64,000 bases of DNA, taken from positions 496,001 to 560,000 of the forward strand of contig WIUZ02000007.1 in NCBI GenBank assembly GCA_015956445.1. The letters run 5' to 3'. Below are positions 31,382 to 44,186 of the stretch, piece by piece (within the stretch, counting starts at the first letter, position 1; each line of letters opens with the position of its first letter). Source of the DNA: Thelephora terrestris. Taxonomy: Eukaryota; Basidiomycota; Agaricomycetes; Thelephorales; Thelephoraceae. The notes beneath the pieces are model-generated. The model saw nothing but the letters and a program-made list of their open reading frames with translations. It was not told the origin of the DNA and ran no database searches. A program made the translations under genes and the position numbers.

Positions 31382-34185
31382 TCATCGTTCGCTCAACCTT
31401 CGGAGGAGATCCCTACAGTTTTCTGCGTCCTTCGCAGCCCCGAGCTTCTCGTAGATCTCGAGCGCGTGTAAAGCCTCAGATTTCGCGTCCTCAAACCTTC
31501 CCTGTCGGTCCCAAATCCGAGCCTGCATCTCTACCGCGCGACCGAGCCTGTATGGGTCTTCAGTCGCGTGCGACTTGGCTCGTTCGACGTGGGCGTTCGC
31601 ATCCTTGAACTCGTCTTCGTCCCGAAACAGCTCGGCCAGGGTGTGATGAATCCAAAACAGCTGGCCGCGCCAGTTTAAAGGGGATGCGATGCTGAGGGCC
31701 GCTCCGAAATGAAGAATGGCCTTCTCTTTATCTCCCTTGGACTGATACACCTCGCCAAGAACACGACGAGCCAGACAGGCGTGATACTTCCGGCCCTCCT
31801 CCGAGTCGAGATCGATCGCGCGGAACGCGGTGTCTTCAGCAGCGTCGAGCTGTCCGATGTCAAGCAACAACCGGGCGAGGCGTATAAAACAGATCGCTCG
31901 CCCCGATGTGTTACCAAGCTGTTTGTAAATCTCTGACGCTTCCTTCGCCTGTTGCATCCCTTCGTCGTAGAAATGTAGCAACCGATTTGCATCAGCTAGC
32001 TCTCTTAACGCACGAGCAACCTGAGAATTGTTCCCCCGCCCCCTCTCGAGTTTTAATGCGTGAGTGAGAAGTCGTTTTCTTTCTGCGTGATTTCCAGCCC
32101 GTGCAAACAACCGTGAGAGGAATATCATGCATCCCGGCTTGGAGCGATGGTCATCGGGAAGGCCTTCAATCTTCGCCATCAGCACAGTTTCCCGCGGCTT
32201 GTGCCAAAAAAGGTGGTTCATGAAGTGGAAACAGGCACCCCAGGCTTCATCCGAGTTGGTGTCAATGGATATGAGAACATCAAGCAGATGCTCGACGTTC
32301 ACGTCCTCCGATATGATCCATCGTGCTTCTTCGAACCCCGGCTTGTCGGGATATACATCGACTGATAACCGGGAAAAGTACCGGTCCTTGGTTGCATCAA
32401 GGAGTGGGGATGATCTTGGGTCCCGGAGACCAATATAATCTCGCATCGGTGCCAGCATCGTGATGAAGCCGTTGCTCCTATGCGTCAAAGAAAGGACACA
32501 GAACTTGTCGAAGATGTTCTTTCTGTCGGGGATGTTGGGGAAAAGCCAGTCCAGGTTTTTCTCGTCTACGCCCTGCGGGAAGAAGGCGATAACTTCGAGG
32601 AGGCTGCGGGCGTTGGGACCAAGTTTGTGGAACGTGGGAGAATCGAGCGACAGTTCGATAGTTGCGGCCAGGCTTTCGTTGTGGTCCGTTTGAAGCACCT
32701 GCGCGCGGCGTATGTCCCACTCCTCGGCCAGTCGATCGAAGTCCCACATGTTGTGAGACGCGGTAGTGGCGAGCAGTGTTATTGAGAGAGCATGGAAGTC
32801 CAGGCGCTCAAGAAGGTCGTTGATGATACTGGACCGTCTACCGTTATCGTAGATGCCGTAGAAGATATCGCATGCCGCTTCCATCGACAACGCGGGAATC
32901 TCTGGGCGCTTGCAGTACCCGGGGACCGTTGTGATCCGGGAAGTGATGCAAACGCAAACCGTTTTGAACTTGCACAATTCATCAACCACGGAATAGATCT
33001 CTCGGGCATTAGTTCCCTGAGGGTCGAGAATAGACTCGGCGTTGTCAAGGATTATGAGCATCTCCTTGGAGGAAAGGAGGGGCCGCAAGGGTGCAAGATC
33101 CTCAGGGTTTTCGACCCCCGCACCGATAACCTTGGAAAGGCGGGCGAGGAAATGAGCGCGCGAAGCAGGGAACTGATCGCAACGAATGAATCGGCGGTTC
33201 TCGCCAAACCGCTCCTTGATGCGATCGTTATGGAGGACAGAGAGAGCAATGGCCGTTTTTCCAATCCCGCCTGCGCCGATGAGAGAGATGGGTTCCAATT
33301 TTTCAGCGAGTCCGAGGACCTTTTCAAGCAACCCTTCGCGTCCGAAACAGGCCCTTGGCGCCGGGGGAGGCGATTCTCCAAGAAAGATACTGTGAAAACA
33401 TAAGTCCGTGAACATCATCACATTCATCATCGCTGACCTTGCTTGGACCTATGGGATGGTGAGGATGTTTTTCTTTTGGTGAGTTGGAAGCTACCTACTG
33501 AGTGGTGTTGGCCAGGGGTGCCTTCCTGTCCTGTCAATACGTTTCGATGGATATCCGTAACCTTCGTGTGGGTATCAATCGCCAGTTCGGTCTGAAATAG
33601 GGTGTTGAGCGAACGAATGCCAGCAGAACCAACTAAACGCACGTTGAAGACTTGAAGAATCCTAATGAAGTCCAGCTTCCAAGCGGTGATCTTATCCCTA
33701 TCGTCCTTAGCGTGTAATAGTCGTGACGCCACACTCCGTTTATTCTGCTTGGCGATTCTCTGCTGGACCACAGCCACGGTTCTGCGATTGAAACGCTTGT
33801 CCATGAAACGCTCGGCGGTCGCATTGTTGGTCAAACTCACGTAGTGAACTGATCGATTGCTTCCAGTACAGACTGAGTGAGTTCGTCTGATCGTCTCCTA
33901 CTCAACCCCCGGTCGAGGGCTTTGCATACATCAGCGCAAGACACCCCAAGTTCTATGTAACCCTGTCTTTCGACCGTGGAATCCTGAATAAATGTGAGCT
34001 CGACCCTCATAGTCGCGGAATAGGTGAGATCGTACCCTAATCGTGGTCAGGAGGGCACTGGCGCAGCCGAAAGCAGTTCGAGCCGGCAAGATACCACAGG
34101 TATTCTCGGAAAGGTGTATAACGCCCGAATATAGCGTTGAAGGAACGCCACCGCCCCCTTCCTGCCCCTGGGATGTTGACGCCAT
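31382..34185 (-). CDS. NLR-type protein: helical N-domain, NB-ARC, TPR repeats
   Basis: Six exons join in perfect phase: 34185-34036, 33983-33841, 33781-33643, 33591-33499, an 11-base exon 33448-33438, and 33389-31382, giving 847 residues. Residues 1-175 are the helical N-terminal domain found on many agaricomycete NLRs (ILPARTAFGCASALLTTIRD, YIELGVSCADVCKALDRGL, SRLLHAKDDRDKITAWKLDF); related domains are compared to HeLo/MLKL-type cell-death domains, but activity here is unknown. A PPPAPRACFGRE linker precedes the NB-ARC: P-loop GAGGIGKTA (217-225), Walker B LIILDNAES (290-298), sensor-like VCITSR. From about residue 560, TPR helices follow (KEASEIYKQLGNTSGRAICF..). Such proteins are thought to act in self/non-self or microbe sensing. 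All key ATP-binding motifs look whole, so the gene is probably functional. Confidence 0.93.
33438..33448 (-). other. 11-base micro-exon of the NLR gene
   Basis: GTCCAAGCAAG lies between CCCATAG (acceptor) and GTCAGC (donor) on the minus strand. Only by including it does the exon ending HHS (phase 0) connect to the large last exon (phase 2), giving HHS-VQAS-IFLGES. The introns on each side are about 50 bases. Confidence 0.8.
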
Positions 34186-35540
34186 CGCCGGGACTCGTGG
34201 TAGCTGGAAGAAAACGGTGTGGGATACAGGTAGCAGGGAATTCCCGAACCCAAATGGAGATGGGCGGCCGTTTGGACATGGCCTGACATGGCCCATGCAA
34301 GCATACTTTTTTGATGGTGAAAATATTAGTAACGTACCATTCAGGGATTCATGCCAGAATTCTTCATTCTGCCACCAACGCCTCCCTAACCGACAGAAAA
34401 AAAATGCGCGACCAAGGTTCGACAGGAATCATCTATCGCGTGCGATTTCGCTCGTCTGGCGTGGCCATACGTACGCCTTCCTCGGATCTTTTTCCAGGAA
34501 GGGATCCGGAACAATTCTTTATGTTAGTTGAACGCGGACGCGATTTCGAGGATCGCCTCGGAACACGTTGAACAGCCCTTTCTACCTGCACCTCATGGAA
34601 CAGTGTGTATCGCCCAGGACGCGACAAAATCCGCAGAGCAAAGAGTCCTCGCCTCTCCAGGAGGGGTATGATTGTATTCGCGCGATTTAGGTCCTCTGCA
34701 GCTTCGATCTGCTTGCCATCAGTAGGAAAGCTTTCGACGCCTTGGGGTCGCCAGCTTGGTGATGGAGAAAGGGCGCGTGAAATCCATTATTTGGAGACGA
34801 TGCAACATTCCTTGTGTGTCTCTAGCCCGTCATGGAGGAAAGGTACTTCTGGCGGGGGGGTGCAATGAGGGTTCGACATCGTGGTTTTAGGCGAGGCGAG
34901 ATTTTTGCCGTTTCGAGATCTTCTTTTCTACTTCAATCATTGCATGGCCGGACGCTGGCCGACCACTAGTACTTTACTGGCTTAAGGCGAGTCTCAACTC
35001 ACCATCGCTTCAGTAGGATCTAGCGCTCCCTATTTGCACTCATGAGTCTTCATCATCTCTCTTGGCTTTTGGCGCGTTGGGTGGTGACCCCAGGCGATGA
35101 GAACTGCGTCACTTGTCTTTTGCGAGCCAAGGTTCACCACGTGCTGGCTGAAGCGGGTGTCTGGATCCTTTACCGTGCTCAACTGGGTCTCGTAGTTGGT
35201 CCTGGTGATCTTTCATGCCGCGCTGTGGACTCTGATTTATGGTCGAGGACCCACTCCGGATTGCGGAACCTTCGTATGGCTCTGGGGACCTACAAAGTGC
35301 AGGGCATTCAGACGCCTACCGGGCGTTTCGCCCTACACTTTCGACAGTATTACCCCTGTTTATCTGGACCATCTGCACCTGAGGCCGGTGGTAGTCTGAA
35401 GGGAATTACTGTAGAATTATACCGAACTTAGGTAGTCTAAAGTGCTTAACCGTATTATTTCTATTACCGTCCGGTCGGCAGCGTCCACATCCAGATCGGT
35501 CTCGACCCCAAAAGCCTCCGAGGCGGGGTTAAGAGAGGAT
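34186..35540. other. Interval without a recognised gene
   Basis: It holds the upstream region of the leftward NLR and the 3' flank of the leftward desaturase. Open frames at 34311-34571 and 35042-35431 have no recognised domain or intron support. Confidence 0.3.
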
Positions 35541-37285
35541 TCACTGGTCCTTCTCGAGAATTTCCACTCCCGAATCGTGTCCGTCGCTCATGTCCATACG
35601 GGGCATTTTAGGTCGAGCGGCCGCCAATCCTTGAGCGTTCTTGTAGAACGCGATGTCGCTTTCCGCCTCGATGAACTAAAACAAGGTAAGCCCTTCCGTC
35701 AACGTAGGAACGAGAGAGGAGAAACGTACTTTGCATTGCTTATACACCCTGTATATCTCCCCCCATCCCGAATTCCTTCCCTGTAGCTTGATCCCCGCAT
35801 TTCCCAACTTTACCCTTAGGGCATCCGTGGCTTCCCAGGCATGATAATGGGGTATCTTGCTGTGAACGTGATGCGCTACGTGCGTCTCGGAGATCCCGTG
35901 CGTGAGTGTAGCCGCTAACCAAGCCATGATTGGACCCAAATCTCCCAGAAGGTTCCGATCGAACGTTGCTAGAGCGCCCCTTGGGAAGGTGAACTCGCCC
36001 GAACGGTAGTGAGGGAGGAGGGGGTCAGTGTGTTGGAGGAAGGTGATCAAGACAATCCAGTGGTTGACCCTATCGACGAAAAGTAATGTCAGAGGTGAGA
36101 GATATGGGACGGGAAAGAGCTTACCAGAGGTAAGGAGCGAAGTAAATCTTGAACACCTCAAGACAGCCAAATGTTCTGGCCGAGTAGCACAAAGCGGCGG
36201 CCCAAATGAGTATCCCAACATCCGAAACGACAATTTGCATCCTCTGCTTAGGTGAGAAGATGGTTGCCTTGGGGTTAAAATCTAGACATAGCAACCAACG
36301 TCAACACGTCATGACCCTATAGCTAGTCGACGATCCTCGATTACTCACGGTTGGTCCATCCAAATGGATAGCGAGCCTGACCAGATGAGTTGAAAAGCAA
36401 GTAAGCGGGCCAACCGATAGTCTACAAAGCGTCGACAATGAGCCCGTGTTGTGGAGAGGAGGGAATTAGAGACTGACCAAGTACTTGAGAGCACCTAGGA
36501 AGGTTCCGACGGGTGAATCACCCAGAGCCTCAAGAAGCTCCTTCCTAATCTCCTCAGTAACACTCCCACCCAAAAGCTCCTCTTTGTTTTCATCGAGCTC
36601 CGGAAGGTTGAAATAAGTGCGATCTCGAGGTACGTAGGCCTGATCTTGAGTCAAGTGACTGGTGGACGCATGGTGCTTCGCATGGGAGATGCGCCACGAG
36701 TGGTATGGAACGCCCAATCTAGATCACAGGGTCAACATCGTGAAACTTTGGGCGTATGCTAGAGTATACCCACCCCGAATGCAACACCCAACCGACGGCA
36801 TTGTTGACGAACTTGGACTCGGAGAAAGCCTGATGTCCACATTCGTGAGCGATGATCCACAGACCGGTTCCCACGAGGCCAGCCCAGAAGGTGTAAATTG
36901 CCCAGAGGGAGAACTTAGCAACGTCATAAAGAAATGGGTGAGGTAGTTGCATAATTTCGGGTTTGATGAACCCTTCTAGGTAGGAAGCGGCCTTGTAAAG
37001 AATGATCAGGGCGGTGAAGTCGCCAACGCTACAAGGAGAGGTGGTTAATATTGAAACTGGCGCAAACGGAGGTATCAAACGAACACGTAGAGAGAGGAAC
37101 GCCATCCACTGCGCTTGAAGCAATGGTCCCTGAGAGTTGCACGGTTAAACAACGTCTGTACACGACAACGAGTAGCCAGTGGAGACTCACGGAATTGCAT
37201 CCAAGAGTTCCTTTATGGTGAGGTCTGGGATGGTAATTTCTTGTTGTTCTGTTGAATGAGTGAATTTGGGTGGACCTTGAGCCAT
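35541..37285 (-). CDS. Delta-12 fatty acid desaturase (FAD2 type)
   Basis: ATG at 37285 opens MAQGPPKFTHSTEQQEITIP DLTIKELLDAIP. Several exons follow, ending at TGA 35541-35543 after GVEILEKDQ. All three histidine boxes of membrane desaturases are present: HECGH (in LWIIAHECGHQAFSES), HAKHH (in SWRISHAKHHASTSH) and HVAHH (in ISETHVAHHVHSKIPHYHAW). Hydrophobic segments such as FLYDVAKFSLWAIYTFWAGL and VVSDVGILIWAAALCYSA are membrane spans. The enzyme places the second double bond into oleoyl chains at the ER, making linoleate. The sequence looks complete and of normal length (about 440 residues). A bifunctional delta-12/delta-15 activity cannot be excluded. Exact ends of the middle introns were not all fixed. 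Confidence 0.92.
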
Positions 37286-38195
37286 GGCTGGGGGGTCTCA
37301 AACTTGAAGAGAGGAGAGGAAAAGAGAGGAAGGCAACAGGAAAAAGTCCATGCAAGCGGAAGGAAGCCGCCTTAACCGATCGACCGAAAGGACACGTGAC
37401 GAGGAACGATCAATCCCGGAGCGGAGGTCAACAAGTGGAAGCGGCAGGCTGGGACTCTCTCGGAGGAACTACAAGCGGGCAACCTGGGCACATAGGTTCG
37501 CGCCTGTTCGCGCCCGCTGTCCCTCAATCTCGGCCAGCTTAGCTCAATCTGGCGTAATCATGGTACAGATGGGCGGTGTGGGTAGCAAGACATGGCAATG
37601 CTCCAAGGATCCCGATGGGCGATGGAAAATAACACGGTTCGTTTCCGACGGGCCCCTCGGCGCCGGACGTAAAAGAAACGCGAAGAACAGGTACATCCTG
37701 TACGCGTTTACGAAACGGAAAGTCTAGACCGGTTTTCCCATGGAAACGACAGTAGCAGAGTCGACGATGCCGTCAAGCGGATCTCTCGCTTGTTCTCCTC
37801 GAGCCGGGAGAGCGGATATTGTAACCCTTCGGAAACGGAACAGGCAGTCCACAAGACCGAAAGTGCAAGAAAACTACTGGAAACCTCCAATTTATCTGAG
37901 CTAGGCAGTGTTGTAACTCAGAACTTTAATGTGCAATTTGTCATTCTGAGTTCTGTGAAAGTCGCCAGCTCTCCCATATCAGTGGACTGCTCCAAAGGGC
38001 GTCATGTAGCTTACCGCCTTCAAAGAGGAAGAGTATGCTATGTAATGGGCCAACATCGGGCGTGAGATAGACAGACGCGGTCAAGAGCGATCGGCAGTTA
38101 CCATTTCGTCCACCTCGGTGGCGGCTGGCTTTGTCCCGTTTCGCACCTCTCATCACAACCGTACAAACGTGGTTTTTATCTCTCTCATCCCCGGC
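37286..38195. other. Divergent intergenic region
   Basis: This separates the leftward desaturase from the rightward coiled-coil gene. Open frames on the plus strand are rich in Arg/Gly/Ser and look non-coding. No regulatory element was recognised. Confidence 0.35.
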
Positions 38196-39704
38196 ATGTC
38201 GACGCGATACGCCAATGACGACACGGGCTCAGGCTCATCTTTCCTCTCTCCACACTCGCAATCCCAAGCACCCCGACGCGTTCCCTCGAAACAAAACCTG
38301 AGCCTCAACGGCAGGCGGTCAAACGCTTCTCTCCGCTCTAGCAGCCTAGCCCAAGTCATGGACGATTCCGCCAGCCCATCCAGCGCAAAACACTCGCTAG
38401 CCCACGAACTCGCCTTCGCCCTCCTCCCAGAACCCAGCAAAAACTCTAAGCTACTCGCAGAGGAGTTCGGTCTCGAGTTTGATGAAGGTGCAGAAGGGAT
38501 CGATCCATCTGAGCCTCGTGACTCGGAGTATGAAGGATACGATCACCACGACGAAGCTGACGGTCGAACGAATTTGGGAGATGAATTTGGTCAGCCGCCT
38601 TTGGTTCTTGAACCTGACCAAGACCCTGCTCTCTATGATCCCGAAGCCTTTTCTGCGCATGTCATCAACGGTGCTGCGGATGACCTCGATCCTTCATTCG
38701 ATTCTCCTGGTCCCCCTTCCTCCCCGAGGAAACGAAAACACCGCGACCGCGGTGGGGAAAGGGACAGAGAACGACAGCGCAACCAAGATCCCATGAAAAT
38801 CCTATCCGAGGATCTAGAATTCACAGAGAGATTTCTCTCCCAACTCCAACACCTCGACGCCGACTCGTCCGCCAACCCGTATTCATCCCACTCCGGCCTT
38901 GAACAGATCGCGTCTAATATGATCAGTCATATCAACGAAACCGTTCGAGACCGGGAGCAACAAGTTCGCGAACTACTCATGTACGAGAGGGAATTCAAGA
39001 AAATCGCCGGTGAACTCGGTGGGGACGATGTTCTGTCGCAGCTGGATGAGTTGGAGGCAGTGGAAGGGCTCATCCTTTCAGAGCCGGAACGGCCACCTCT
39101 CTCACGAGCCAATTCCATTGCTACCAACAAACCCAGACACGCCCGCCAAAACTCCATAAACTCCATTAACCACTCTCCTCGTCTGTCGAGGGAGTGGGAT
39201 CCACGCTCCCAGAACTCATTCGACGACGATGAGCAGCTATACTCCGACTCTGATCAACCCACGCCCTCCAAAGATACCTTCTCCATCCCCCCTCCGCCTA
39301 CGATCATTGATCCCCTCACCCCAGCGCAGACGATACCCCAGCTCTCCCACTTTCGAACGTACACCTCAACACTGGTCGCATCGCTTACGACCATCTCCGA
39401 GCAAGCACAGGTGAATGGCGCTGCCACCTCAGAATCAGGTCGCAAAATCCGAGCGTTAAAGAACAAGCTCGGCGGGTGGCGAACGGATTGGGACAGCGCC
39501 GAGCGGAGCCGTCAGAAGATAGAGAAGTGGGAAGCCGAACGGAAGGAAGCTTTATTCTCGAGCTTCTCGGCTTCAGCTTCGTTGGCTACCATTCGGAGCC
39601 AGAACATCGACGGTAGGCTGGTCGTGGAGGAACACCTGCGGGAGTCTCAGCGAGCCCTGGACGACGCCACCGCTAGGATCCAAGTCATCATGGCTGCATC
39701 ATAG
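38196..39704 (+). CDS. Unknown acidic coiled-coil protein, single exon
   Basis: One uninterrupted frame gives 502 residues from ATG 38196 (MSTRYANDDTGSG), chosen because the upstream in-frame segment looks non-coding. Features in order are a Ser/Arg-rich start, LAHELAFALLPEPSKNSKLL followed by a strongly acidic region, a basic patch (SPRKRKHRDRGGERDRERQR), a helical coiled-coil region (EDLEFTERFLSQLQHLD.. INETVRDREQQVRELLMYER), a Ser/Pro-rich linker, and a C-terminal helical region (LKNKLGGWRTDWDSAER.. ESQRALDDATARIQVIMAAS). The long intronless frame is unusual among its neighbours. I do not recognise a family with certainty; it looks like a basidiomycete-conserved protein rather than an orphan. 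The basic patch could act in nuclear targeting. Confidence 0.85.
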   Translation: MSTRYANDDTGSGSSFLSPHSQSQAPRRVPSKQNLSLNGRRSNASLRSSSLAQVMDDSASPSSAKHSLAHELAFALLPEPSKNSKLLAEEFGLEFDEGAEGIDPSEPRDSEYEGYDHHDEADGRTNLGDEFGQPPLVLEPDQDPALYDPEAFSAHVINGAADDLDPSFDSPGPPSSPRKRKHRDRGGERDRERQRNQDPMKILSEDLEFTERFLSQLQHLDADSSANPYSSHSGLEQIASNMISHINETVRDREQQVRELLMYEREFKKIAGELGGDDVLSQLDELEAVEGLILSEPERPPLSRANSIATNKPRHARQNSINSINHSPRLSREWDPRSQNSFDDDEQLYSDSDQPTPSKDTFSIPPPPTIIDPLTPAQTIPQLSHFRTYTSTLVASLTTISEQAQVNGAATSESGRKIRALKNKLGGWRTDWDSAERSRQKIEKWEAERKEALFSSFSASASLATIRSQNIDGRLVVEEHLRESQRALDDATARIQVIMAAS

Positions 39705-40042
39705 ATTCACCATTTTACCCTTCAATCATTCAAGCATCTTTCTTTCACTTGCAATTGCTTACTGGTACTCTCTTTACCGCATACCTTCCGCACCACACGC
39801 CACCTGCGCTCTCGTATTCAGCAGCAATACCCGTAGCGTGACAACCAACAAGGATTAGTACTATTACGCCCTTGTGTTGTCCGGAAATTTATTCTACCCT
39901 CCTTATATCTTCTCGCTCATTCTCTCCTCTCCCTCCTTGTTTGACGTTGGTTGTTCATCCAGTGTATTGGAACCTGAGAATCCCCGTGTTAAATTTAGTG
40001 TACCAGCCACTCATTATACATAGACGAAACCCTGTGGAAGTC
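39705..40042. terminator. Convergent 3' flanks
   Basis: T-rich 3' flank of the coiled-coil gene meets the 3' end of the leftward MMS19 gene. No gene is seen. Confidence 0.35.
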
Positions 40043-43000
40043 TCACCATTTGGTTCTGGCGTAAACTGCTTCGTCCCTAACTACCCGTCTCGGATCGTCC
40101 AAGCACGCGGAAAGCTCACGGATCACCGTCGCCTTCTGTGGATGCAAGACATCATATCGAACCACGCTCGGCAAAATGGAGATGTATCGCAAAGCGGCGA
40201 CTCGAACAGCCTAACAGGTTACGTTTGATCATCTTGTCATTAACCGGATCCACCTGTACCTACCGATGATGGCATATCCTTCGCCTTCGCGTTCTTGAGC
40301 ATGACAGATACCAACGAGCTCGCGTACTTGGATACCAGCTCATTGTCTTTGCTGCTTGGGTCGGTAGTGGTGATCAGCGTGTCGATGACTCCAGCTCGAA
40401 TCTCGTTATCTGGGAGGTTCAGTCCACGAAGTAACAACGGCATTAGCTGGAACCAAATGAGATTAGATCTACCAATTTCGTGGCAGTCAAAATTGTCTGC
40501 TTACAGCGGGCATTTCATGGGCATAAGTCGCCTTGTGTATCACCCTTATGAGTGAAGATAACCCAAAAAGATGGGCCGTCTGAACCGCAGGGTCTACCGA
40601 TTGTCAATTCAACGTCAATCGCAAAATCGCGGCTCACGGACCTGTTGAACCTTGGGCATTCTTCATCAATCGCGGTAACAACCCGTTCGTAAACTTCTGA
40701 ATGGCAAGGAACTGGATGGTCATATGCAATGAGCACACCCCCCAAAGATTTACTAAGATGGTCCGCGCGCACCTTGGTCGCAGCATAGTTGGTTTTTGTC
40801 AAAACCTCAGTCGGGGCTGCAATCTTTCCGATCGACGAAGCAGCATCCCAGTTAATTGCCTCGTCGGAGAAGAGGTCAAAAACGTTCTCCGTGAGAGACA
40901 GGGCTCTCGGATCTCCTCTTGTCAAGACACCCTTTACGACCTAGGACAGTGGTGGTCGTTCAGCCGTTAAGCCTCATTGCGGGAGTATTCATACCCATAA
41001 CCACGCATTCAATGCATTCTTTCGCGCGGCTGCCGGAACTTCCTTATTCTTGACATACTCCTCCCAGAACTCGGGTAACTTCTCGTCTAGGAATGGCCTT
41101 AGGTCTATGATACCGAAAGTTGCAATCAGCGCTCTCACGTGACGAAGAGTCTCTGACACCCACCACCAACCCGTTTGTTGACCGTCGAGGCAACTATATG
41201 TAACATAGAATCTCGTTGTAGCTCATTCTGCGCCTCATTGACACTCCAGACAAGTACACATTTGAGGCGATCATTCGGATCGTCCCAGAGCAGCGGAACC
41301 TAAGTCCAGGTCGGATGGGAATGGAGTCGAATGGCGCAAGGCTAATATCAATACACCTACCTCCTGACGCAGCTGTAGCGCGGCCGCAGCGAGTAGGGAA
41401 ACGAGATTTGCGAGTGGCGGTGACTTTCCAAGGCATAGATCAGTCGGGATATCAACGACGAGCTTCGGAAGTACGGCTAACCTCGAATGGAGTGAACCTG
41501 CCGCCCTCAGGGAGTTTGTTGTGCCCGATATCGATGACATCTGTCACCCCATTCCAATAGAGCGCGAATAACCCTTTCACGAATTCCTCTTGCCTCCTAA
41601 GTAGTGATTAGTGGGCCCTTTTTGGCCACACCTAGCACCACTTTACCTTGTGGGTAGTACTCGAACGACGGAGGAGACAACCTTCCCGGCGGCGACCAAC
41701 AATCTCTCATTCGTCGCAATCCCACCTGGTCTCTTCAGAGCGGAGGAGACGAAAAGTTTATACAGAGGAATGGCCAATAGCTCCAGATACTTTGGGACGT
41801 CCACGTGCTCCGCTTCCACCTTGACAACCAGCACACGAGACAGGGTCTGAAGTAGAGAATGCGCATAAGCAGCAATTGGTTCCGTGTCTTCCGTGTCTCC
41901 GGAGCGAGAGAATAGGATGTCAAGCTTTGCAGAGAGTCGGATAACCAAGGTTTCGAACAGAATGGGCTGTACACATAATCTCTCCAGGAGCTGGAGGACA
42001 CGCCTATATTTGGAGATTTCTATCGGAGAGTCACGATTCGGTGCCTCGTCTGGAAGAGCGATGAAAAGCAGAGGCAGAGTCCCGTCAGTAATGTGTTGAG
42101 CGGACGTGGCAGATAAAGACGTCAGCAGCCCGACCAGAGTATCACTTCGCCGACATCAGTTCCGGTGCATTACACGTTAAGATCCAAATCCCCACCTAGT
42201 TTCCTCATCATCCTCATCGTCTAGGATGACTTCATTGACGCTGTGGACTATGAAGCCCAGCTCCTCATCGGTGATCAGTCCACCGGTCTCAATCATACTC
42301 ATCAGTCCTCTGAGAGCAGACCTCCTGGAAGAGAACGCCTTGAGCGCAACGACGAAGACGCCGAGCGTTTCATCCTTAAGAGAAGCCAAATTACCCTCTC
42401 CGCTAACCACCAAAGGCGATTTACGAAGGGCCTCAGTAAGGTCCGCCAGATGAGATACAATCGAGTCCCTGTTGGCGATTTCTTCCGGGTTTTGGAACAA
42501 CCCCACTAGATGAGGTATTGCCTTGGCGACGACATATCGTGATACAGACGCTACGAATCCCAAGTTCCAGTGAACAAGACCGTTCCCAGACTGGAGTATG
42601 TCGCTCACATGTCGTTGATAACAATGTACAGATCGTCTTGATGGCATGCCGCGCTTGGCTCTTCTCTGGCTGTTTCAAAATGTCCAGACACTCCTGCGTA
42701 GTCGTCCGTGCGAACCCCTTGACGTCGTCTATCTGAGTATCTTGACCATCATAGAGGGTTTTCACCAGGGCCTGAGTCGCTGAAAGTGCACTGTCCTCTG
42801 TTTCTACGTCAACCGGTTGGAATATCTCCAGCCTCAAGCAGTTCCATAGCTTCTTAGAATTCGTCTCTGCAGTACTGGATCCGTACACAGGCAAGCACAC
42901 CTGTAGTGCTCTGAGTGTGTCACGCTAATGGTACAGAAGACAGAAGGTGTGCCATTAGTAAAAGGGTGCCTCTTACTACCCGAGATATTCGGTTCCCCTA

Positions 43001-44186
43001 CCTTAGTGACAGGTGACCCTGCAGTCAACTTCTCTACAAAGAGATCAATTCCCAGTTGTCCAAATACTGGTGTCGCGCTTAGACATCCGCTATTTGCCTT
43101 GAGACGTGAAACCAAATTCTCTAAACGGGAATTGCACAGATGACGAACAGAAGTTTCTCCTTGAGTTGGTCAGACGTGATGCCGTATGGGTCGTCCGGCG
43201 GTGGTCTAAACGTGATTGGGAAATAACAAAACGTGATGTCGAAGAAGGACTGTATGCCACCAAATCAGCCTGATTTAAAATAACTGTGGTGCTGGAACAG
43301 ACCTCGACGTAGGACGAAATGTCAAATTCAATCAACAGAACCCTGACGATCGAGAAAGCGAGCAGTAGATTTCGTGGATCTTTCTCCCCATCAGCGATGT
43401 TGAGATATCCAGCCAAGAAATCCTTTCCCATCGTTTTCAAGCCTGCACGACGTCCGGTGTCATTAGACCAAGCGATAGAATCGCCTGACAAACGGGTGGC
43501 GCACTTTCACGGTGATTAGACACCAACGTGTCTAGAATAGAAAACACTGCATATCTAGGATGAACCGTCAAGGCCTTCATTGTGACATGGGCAAGTATGC
43601 TGGGAGAATGGCAGCTAAGCCTCGGTAGGATAGATAAGATTGGATTCTCGGTACGAACGCTTTGGCCACCTCGAGGGCATCGCCAGAAGTAAACTGTGGG
43701 AAAGCCACAAGGGTCGCCAGGCCCTGCAAAGATGGTAGGATCGTCTCCGGGTCATCAAGTTTTCCGCAATAGAACGTCGTCAACACCCGAACTTGTAGAG
43801 CGGTTAAACGACGGGGAGTTCAGTAAAGGGAGATTCTGAACTCGTACCGGCTTGTCGGCTGAAGGAATCCGAGGAAGATTTCTTCAACATAGCGCTGAGA
43901 AAACTGACGCCTGCCGCCTCGAGTTCAATGCACAAGTTTCATGGCTTCGCACGGATATGAAATTTCACCCTTTGAGCGCATATCGTCTTCATCGGAAGTG
44001 AGGTACTCCCCAAGACCTTGCACGACATTCAACAACGTGATTTGGCCTCCGGATATCTCTTCACAATCTTAGCTCGTATCATGGACAATTCGGGCGACGG
44101 AATGTGTTACCTGCGACGATCTCCGTAATCTGGGCTTCCTGCTGTGTCGCTACCCATGTTCGAATGATCCTTTCCATCTTTTCCAT
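40043..44186 (-). CDS. MMS19: MMS19-like cytosolic iron-sulfur assembly factor
   Basis: ATG at 44186 opens MEKMERIIRTWVATQQEAQI. About ten or more exons of HEAT-repeat helices follow, ending with VRYDVLHPQKATVIRELSAC then LDDPRRVVRDEAVYARTKW, a strongly conserved MMS19 C-terminus. Other family segments include FLDEKLPEFWEEYVKNKEVP, LGGVLIAYDHPVP, and MPLLLRGLNLPDNEIRAGVI DTL. MMS19 is the platform of the late CIA targeting complex that gives Fe-S clusters to DNA polymerases and helicases, and so affects DNA repair and transcription by TFIIH. The span of 4.1 kb fits about 1,050-1,100 residues with short introns. Exon ends are clear at the 3' part (GTAGGTACAG..CTGTTAG before the last exon) but were not all fixed in the middle, so I cannot say the frame is intact throughout. 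Confidence 0.88.

Noticed and set aside
35042-35431. 129-codon plus-strand frame before the desaturase 3' end
   Set aside because: No family resemblance and no intron support; likely chance.
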